Shown here piece by piece: positions 52,601-64,000 of a stretch of DNA of 64,000 bases. Position 1 is the stretch's first letter, and the number at the start of each line of letters is the position of its first letter. The stretch is taken from assembly GCA_036877525.1 (NCBI GenBank), contig JAZGTH010000071.1:4722001-4786000 (forward strand), in the 5' to 3' direction. A program made the position numbers and the translations under genes. The notes beneath the pieces were generated by a model. It ran no database searches, was not told where the DNA came from, and worked only from the letters and a program-made list of their open reading frames with translations. The DNA is from Chromobotia macracanthus. Taxonomy: Eukaryota; Chordata; Actinopteri; Cypriniformes; Botiidae.

Positions 52601-52695
52601 CTCTCTTCCCCCCTTAAGATTCCATTATTTCTCTTCTAGCCTGCTTTTCCATTCTCAGACACCAGAGAGAGTGAGAGTGCATTTGAAGCTCTTAC
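46656..52695 (-). other. zbtb7a: zbtb7a 5' intron
   Basis: The acceptor TTCTCAG|ACAGG at 46656/46655 opens the BTB exon, with 78 nt of 5' UTR before the ATG. The 6 kb to its right holds no recognised exon. It contains a 145-codon minus-strand ORF at 50760-51197 that starts with TTG and matches nothing known to me. Confidence 0.45.
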
Positions 52696-52935
52696 CGGCT
52701 GGCCAGAATTTTGCTTCCCTCTGGGTCAGCTCAGTCTCCCCCTGCCTGCTTGCTTGTTTGCCTGCCTCTGTGTCTGGGCAGGGCCCTACTCTGGAGCAAT
52801 TGCAGACAGGAAACTTCCGAGTGGCCCTAGTTACACAGGCAAGCCCTTGCCTGATCCCACACAGGCAGGCACCTACTAACTCCCCCACTCTATTTTCAGC
52901 CCACTGCTCTGGCTTCACTTCCCCTTATGCGATTG
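52696..52935 (-). other. zbtb7a: Candidate alternative non-coding first exon of zbtb7a
   Basis: Strong donor CCAGCCG|GTAAGAGC at 52696/52695 on the minus strand, with a CCAAT box (ATTGG on plus at about 52933) just upstream. The plus-strand ORF that covers it (52671-53138) looks like a by-product. The start point is not determined. Confidence 0.4.
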
Positions 52936-53852
52936 GCTGGCAAGCTGCTCAATCACCACACCTCCCCACTAGGATAGGCTACCGGCTGTTCCTTTTCCTG
53001 TATGGCCAAGGGCAAAGGACTCTGGGATGTGGAGTTCCTAAGTGCTACTGTACCTGCTTCCAGGCCACAGCTATGAACTACAAGTCCCAATCTGTCGGCT
53101 TTTACCACCCCCACATCTCTGAGCCTGCTTCAACGTAAGCATTCAGAGCTGAATTATACACTACCGTGCGTTGCTAGCAGGATGCCAGGTATTAAAAGTA
53201 CAGGCCAGCCAACAAGCAGCAAGCTCTGTACCTATGAGGAAAAAATAAAGGGAATCAAAACTCAGGGGACCATCTACAAATAAAACTGAAATTCTGTTAC
53301 ACATTATGCATAAACTTTTGCTAAAACCTTAAGCATTCTTGACCCAGATGAGACTATTACCCCCAAAATATTTAAATCATAATTCAAGACAGAAATGAAA
53401 GAGCTTTGTACAAGTTACCAGTGTTAGTTTTTGAATGAATCACAACAAACCAAGAAAACTAGCCCCTAGTGCGCACCACTGTACCTTGTCCTATGGCATT
53501 AGTTTTGGTTCCTTCCTTCAAGTGCACTACCTTCGCCACTCTTCTAACCTCCATCGAACACACCCCTTAAGGACTGCCCCCATAAACAACAACAACAAAG
53601 TTAGCAACTAGAACATATGCATAAAGTTTATTAAAACAAGATCTGTGAACAGATGGTGAACGAAAGCAGTGGTTCTGAAGAAAAAAAAAGAGGAATTATT
53701 TCTCACTGGCACAGGAGCCCCCTCCAACCCCCCCCCCCCACACACACACTCTCTCTCTCCTCTCTGTCCCCCTCCCTTATTCCTTCCTCCTCTGCTTTGC
53801 TCCCTTCGATCGACAGGCCCTGGGCAGACAACACAGGGGACGACGAGCTTAC

Positions 53853-54160
53853 CTGCGATGGCCGTGGTGGTGCTTGTTATGGGTTAGCTCTGCCCTCCTC
53901 TTCTCTCCTCCTCTATGGAGCTCACTCTCTCTCTCTTAGCTGTCCCTGCTGTTCAAAGCTCCGTATGCGCTAACCAAGCACCAGCAGATCAACTCAATTC
54001 CCTTCCTGGTTTCTGGAGGGCAAAGAGGTCCCTCCCTTTCTCTCTCTCTCTCTCTCTCTCTCGCTCTCCCTCTCTCTCTTAAAGAAACAGCATTCCCCCA
54101 TGCTGCTCTGCTCTCTTCTGCTCCTCTCTGGGGAATACAGTGAAAGGCTGTTATCGTGCA
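53853..54160 (-). other. zbtb7a: Candidate distal non-coding first exon / promoter of zbtb7a
   Basis: Strong donor CATCGCAG|GTAAGCTCG at 53853/53852. The sequence to its right contains a (TC)n tract at 54038-54080, which on the minus strand is a (GA)n tract, a frequent feature of vertebrate promoters and 5' UTRs. Confidence 0.4.
54038..54080. repeat. (TC)n tract
   Basis: Long CT dinucleotide tract with a few interruptions, at the probable upstream end of zbtb7a. Confidence 0.85.
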
Positions 54161-54199
54161 ATAATGCCCATCAACACTCATCATATAAACAGAGTGGTG

Positions 54200-55585
54200 G
54201 CGTTCACAAGGATGTCTGGTAAAATCAACCTACATTTGTACAAAGTTTCACCCTAATGTACTTTGGGTGAGCGTGTGTACCCAAATTATGAAAGTTAACC
54301 GTCCTGCTCTCTCCCCTGTGTGTGTGAATGCAGTCGCACCCACCCATCCCATTGCCTGAGGTCATGGAGTCCCACCCCAAACAAGCCATGGCACATTCCA
54401 GGACACTCGGGGTCTGCCAGCATTCCCCCCCGCAACACATATACACACACCCTCCACTGTCTCCGATTAATACAGCTCACAAAGTGCACCTACTCTCATG
54501 GGGTCGTCAGTGAGAAGAAACGCTGTTATTTACCTTTCTAACACCTTCACCTCCAGCTTAAAGAGTGAAACAAAAACTCTTCACAAGCAAATGATTCGTA
54601 ATTAATAAACATAAGCAACCAAACAAGTACTGACATTTTATACTCACCAGAATCATATTCAGTAGGGTGATGAATACAGTCGATCAGCAGGACAGACATG
54701 GATTACGGTCCACTGATTAAAAGACCCATTCACCGGTTTACCTGTTACCTGACTGAGAGTTTCTCAAAAAGGAGCAGTACATATGACCTCCCTGTGAGTG
54801 ACTACACAAGTGAGGACTCTCCCATAAAACTGGGAGTGGACGCAAAGGAACGTAATTGTGTATGTCACTGAATTGTGCTTAAATGCAGCGGTATTAAATT
54901 GGAAACCAACAGGTTGAACTAACACACCAACCACAGAGGGCAGTATAGCAGGAGCACTTTAAGCACAAATTTAGGCACATTAGTAGCTTCTTTTAATGCT
55001 AAATGGAATTTACTAGTCACAAGTTACTAAATCAATATTTCTCTGAACATTTTCTCTTTTCAGGAATGGTTGCCAAAATGTTATATAAAACATGCTCTGC
55101 AGCTTGGTTTAATGACAACTCAACCATCCCTTTTAAAGGGTGTTGTGAAACACTGGTTGACTGGTTCTTAGCACCACAACCCCATTAATGGAATAATTGA
55201 AATTTGACAATGTTAGCTGTATAGGTGTCAGGTAAAATCCAAATGTAAGTTCTTCAATGTGATATATCGAAATTTAACAATTTAGTCCTCCAAATCTAAG
55301 AACTATTTCCATTAGTTTACGTGGCAATGACTATAGCTTCTAGAAGAATACAACCTAATGATTTTGCATTAAATGTTTTGAAACCTTTTAAAGCAATAAG
55401 GCACTTCAGACAACCTTGCGTAGTGCCCAATAGCACCACGTTTAGCTGTGATCATATTCTTGATATGGCATGATTGCTATATATAAATATATTACATCAA
55501 AATAATCTTTCACACTTCAGAAAATATGCATAAACCTGCCATTAATCAAGTGACAATAACTGCAGAAAATACTCATTCACAAATA
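54200..55585. other. Intergenic between zbtb7a and map2k2
   Basis: No credible ORF or RNA gene. The short ORFs on both strands carry no recognisable domain. Confidence 0.4.
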
Positions 55586-57226
55586 AGTTTTATTTTTTAT
55601 ATTAGAATTGTATTCAACACATTCCATATGGTAATAAAATGACTTAGATCCTCTTCTCAACACTATTCAAAAGAAACACACATAAAATGCTATTTTTAAG
55701 ACTGAAAAACAGTACCATGTGTACTGTACATATATTTTTATACACAAGTGTGGTGACGCATTCACTTGGTCGAAGCTGAATACCAGTGTGCAAGTAATAC
55801 AGTTTCAATGTTATTGAAAAGTACTAGAGAGAGAGAGAGAGAAAAAGAAACACCAGGCTATTCAGAACAAGTGGGCTTTAGCCACGTTTCACAATGCCCA
55901 TCTGTAACACCCGTGTATTTATAAGACCAACTAATATGTCAATAATCTGCTGAGGTTCATTTGATCTGCATAGCACTGTACATGGCGGCCTGAGACGTTA
56001 CTTTGCACTTTATAATTATACCACTGAAGATCAGTCTAAGAGTGAACATTCTGGACTTGGTTGGAGTAGCTTAGATGTGTCCACAGGGTTCATAGGGCTC
56101 TTGCAAAAAAAAAAAAAAAATCACTTATGTCAGAAGCAACCCTGGTTGTACTCGAGCACTAACTTAAAAAACAAAATATTTTTATTTTTTAGAAAACAAA
56201 ACACTGAAGCATGAATTAAACAATTCTTCCCCAATTATAGCCTTCTGAGGATCATTGTAAAAAACAAAGCAAGAAACCGTTCAAGCAAATTGATTACGAA
56301 GACGAGTACAACACCATAAGACACTTATCAACAGACCTCTTTAGAAAGACAAAGCAAGCATTTCTGAGATACAATGTTAGCAGGATTAAAAGGGGATACG
56401 TGTTAATATTTCAATTAAATAATCTAAACAGTACTCAGGTTTTACCCTAAAAAACAATACAGTTTTTATGAATACTAAGTCACTGAGCTTCCTCACAGGA
56501 GCCGCAATGGGACACAGGGAAATCGAATTATGCGTATGTTTATTTTAACTGCTAGCATGTGCAAACTAGCTAGCATTAGTGTGGCCATCGGTTGGCATGA
56601 CACTGCTTTGGCCATGCACTAGCGCTGCTACCTGCAGTACACATGCATTGTAGATTGAATATTTCTCCACTGTCCGATTTTATAGTCACCTTTGTAATCA
56701 ACAAATTTCCACAGTATGATCCACAGTAGCCCTCTTTGGTTTTTATTTTTTAAGCAAACGGCAGTTGATTCTCAAATGTTTGTCAGCAAACCAGGCTTTT
56801 ATGCGTTTTACACAGTGTAACGATAACTGCCAATGAATAGCACTTTAGCAACAAAGTGTTTATAAACCGACCCTGAAAAACAAACAGTGTAAAATTAATG
56901 AAAGCTATTGTATGAACAAACGCTGATTTTTACCCATTTCGGACACATTCCTGAATATCTGGTCTTTAAAAATACAGCCACTTCACTTAAGTGTCTCTCA
57001 TCCCCATATTCATTCAAATGACTAAGTGTTCCAACACCAGAGGCTCCATTATAAAACGATGCCCCTAGAAAACACCAGAGTGGAAGGGAAGAGCAAGCGG
57101 AGAACGGCAAAAGAGCACACAGCGGTGTGTCGGAGGTTTGCGAGCATACAGGCCTGTGAAAGAAGAGAGGAGCAAAGTAGAGTGGAGGATGAGAATGGCA
57201 TGGGCGGCTATGCTGTGAACCAGCGT
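55586..57226 (-). other. map2k2: Probable 3' UTR of map2k2
   Basis: Non-coding sequence after the map2k2 stop. Minus-strand AATAAA occurs near 55589, 56177 and 56740, allowing a 3' UTR of about 0.5 to 1.6 kb. Confidence 0.45.
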
Positions 57227-62308
<5,082 letters not shown>

Positions 62309-62900
62309 ATCAGCCTGCTATCAAAGCTATATCAAGGGGGAACAACCAGACTGCCTCTGTTTACATGCAATCCGTCAAACTCAGTGTCTGCTGAGCGCTC
62401 AAAAGCCTTGCAGCGGCAACAGAAGTTTCTGAGATCCTTCAGCGTTCAATTTCAGCAGCCTGTCATGCCTCCAAAAGCTGCATTAAACAGTACAAGTATG
62501 CAAGTCAAAAGAGTCAGTGCCATAAACGCAAACGTTCATCAAGGGTATAAGAAAGCTTATTTTAGCTCGTGCATCGCTGGACACGGCCTCTGACTCGCGA
62601 GCGCTCCCACAGACACGCGACGGCAAACGTCAGGCCTCTCGGTCACGGGACTGCCCACGTAAAGCTGTCCGAAAGCGTTTGGCCCGCAGGACGCGTGGTT
62701 TGGTTCCTTGAAAACCCGAGGTGAAATTTCCTCCAAGAGAAAGGAGGGGTGACGAAAAAAAGTCCAGCCAGGAAGCAGCCGCTCTCCAACCAAGAGGAAG
62801 CGTCCGCCAGCTCTCGCGAAGACCGGCGTCACGGCGCTCGAGTTATCGCGAGACTTGAAAAGGACCGACGCGGCGATCGTCTGAGCGAGCGCCACATCTA
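62309..62900 (-). promoter_or_regulatory. map2k2: map2k2 5' UTR and CpG-rich promoter
   Basis: CpG-rich from about 62,580 to 62,900. It holds CGCG-type motifs: TCTCGCGAA at 62812-62820 and ATCGCGAGA at 62845-62853, both close to the palindromic TCTCGCGAGA promoter element (bound by BANP), plus CTCGCGAG near 62595. No TATA box was seen. The ORFs here on the minus strand are probably by-products. Confidence 0.55.
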
Positions 62901-64000
62901 GCGGTCGAGCGAGGAACCTTTTCGTGTTTTCCAATATCAATATCAACTTTAATTCCCACGTTAATATGAATTATATTCATATTCAGTATAATTCCCACAT
63001 TATATTACTGGAGAATGTTCTTTACAATCATTTTATAGCAGCTGAAATTTCAATGTTCAACTGAATGGCTGCAAAGATTTACATTCACCGTGGATCTTCC
63101 TGTGAGTTTTTAGCACAAATACATAATTCCCTAAGAATAGCAGTAGCTTTCACAATCAGAAGGAAAATCTGAATATATTAAATTTATAAAGGATCTCCAT
63201 CAAATAGCACTGAGAGGCATTTACAATTTCCCACTGACGGTTTTTATCTGATACATCACCGTACCAAAAGACCACCAAAATATTTTAATCTGTTTATTCA
63301 TTTCAAAGAGAATGTTTGCTTGTACTTAAATTAAATCTTGGCATTTTAGTAAAACCTTTAACTCTTTTCAGTTTCTTCATAGCATGCTTCTTAAATATAT
63401 TCTTTAAACAAAAGTTATAAACTTAAACTGAAGTTAAAATCACTGAAAGACAACTTCTAGATTTATTTTAAATCATTTTAATTAATTGCACACATAACTG
63501 ACAGGTGTTAAGAGTTTTTACAGTTTTTGTTTAAAAGTTGACAGACAGGGACAGCTGATTTTATCTCCAGACCCCATGTTGTGGACATCATAGCAGATCA
63601 CCAATTTACATTTCTCATATGAAGGGTATTAAGTAGCCAATAACAATGTGTTTGTGCAATTCACAACTTAATAAAATATTATTCATTTTATTGGCTTTTA
63701 ATATGAACATATAAAAAGACACAAACAAAACATTTACAACAAGAACTGCAAGCCACTGTCCATGCTGTCTTAAGCACTGTAACTAGAGGTTACGCCTCCA
63801 TTCTGAAAGAACCAACTGGAGTCAAACAAACCCTTACACTTCAACATCACCTGACTACACAGGCTATTTGTGTTACCTCTCAGCTGGAAATACATTTTGT
63901 TAACCGCCATCCGTTTACTTTTTAAATTGTAAGCAAATGTACATTGTGTCCACATTTTTCTAACAGGTTGACCTATGTATCTAAAGCTGAATGTTTAAGA
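62901..64000. other. Intergenic, right edge
   Basis: AT-rich sequence upstream of map2k2 with no recognised gene. It may include the 3' end of a further gene beyond the window, but nothing shows this directly. Confidence 0.35.

Noticed and set aside
52671..53138. 155-codon plus-strand ORF
   Set aside because: Opposite strand to zbtb7a, low-complexity Ser/Pro/Cys-rich composition, no known domain; better explained as antisense of a non-coding first exon and promoter.

Overview
This is vertebrate nuclear DNA from a teleost fish, most likely a cyprinid. The genes have many introns, the background is AT-rich, and there are short inverted-repeat DNA elements and a tRNA-derived SINE of types common in carp-like fish. 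Five protein-coding genes can be rebuilt exon by exon, all on the minus strand, with splice sites and reading phases that agree throughout. Identities rest on recognising the protein families; no database search was run.

Layout from left to right (3' to 5' for the genes). 1-7.1 kb: mbd3, a NuRD-complex subunit (6 coding exons, 242 aa, plus a likely non-coding last exon). 8.05-8.48 kb: uqcr11, a small subunit of respiratory complex III (2 exons, 58 aa). 9.1-28.3 kb: tcf3 (E2A), a class I bHLH E-protein (18 coding exons, 631 aa, E12-type bHLH exon, one probable 54-nt cassette exon, a long 3' UTR, and an upstream non-coding first exon in CpG-rich sequence). 28.3-36 kb: intergenic, with candidate conserved non-coding sequence and an unresolved promoter-like spot near 35.3-35.6 kb. 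36-54.2 kb: zbtb7a (LRF/Pokemon; 3 coding exons, 583 aa), with a long 3' region and at least two candidate non-coding first exons. 55.6-62.9 kb: map2k2 (MEK2; 11 coding exons, 397 aa) with a CpG-rich promoter carrying CGCG motifs. 62.9-64 kb: intergenic.

The set matches genes on human 19p13.3 (MBD3-UQCR11-TCF3 and ZBTB7A-MAP2K2), here brought next to each other. The genes are not one pathway: mbd3, tcf3 and zbtb7a are nuclear regulators, map2k2 is the ERK-pathway kinase, and uqcr11 is mitochondrial housekeeping.

Most notable: mbd3 lacks the exon part for the N-terminal half of the methyl-CpG-binding domain; tcf3 has no visible E47-type alternative bHLH exon but has a phase-preserving 54-nt cassette exon just before the bHLH exon; there is a perfect 16-bp hairpin in map2k2 intron 5; and an unannotated first-exon-like spot lies at 35.3-35.6 kb. 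No CRISPR arrays, rRNA or intact tRNA genes, or viral genes were seen.
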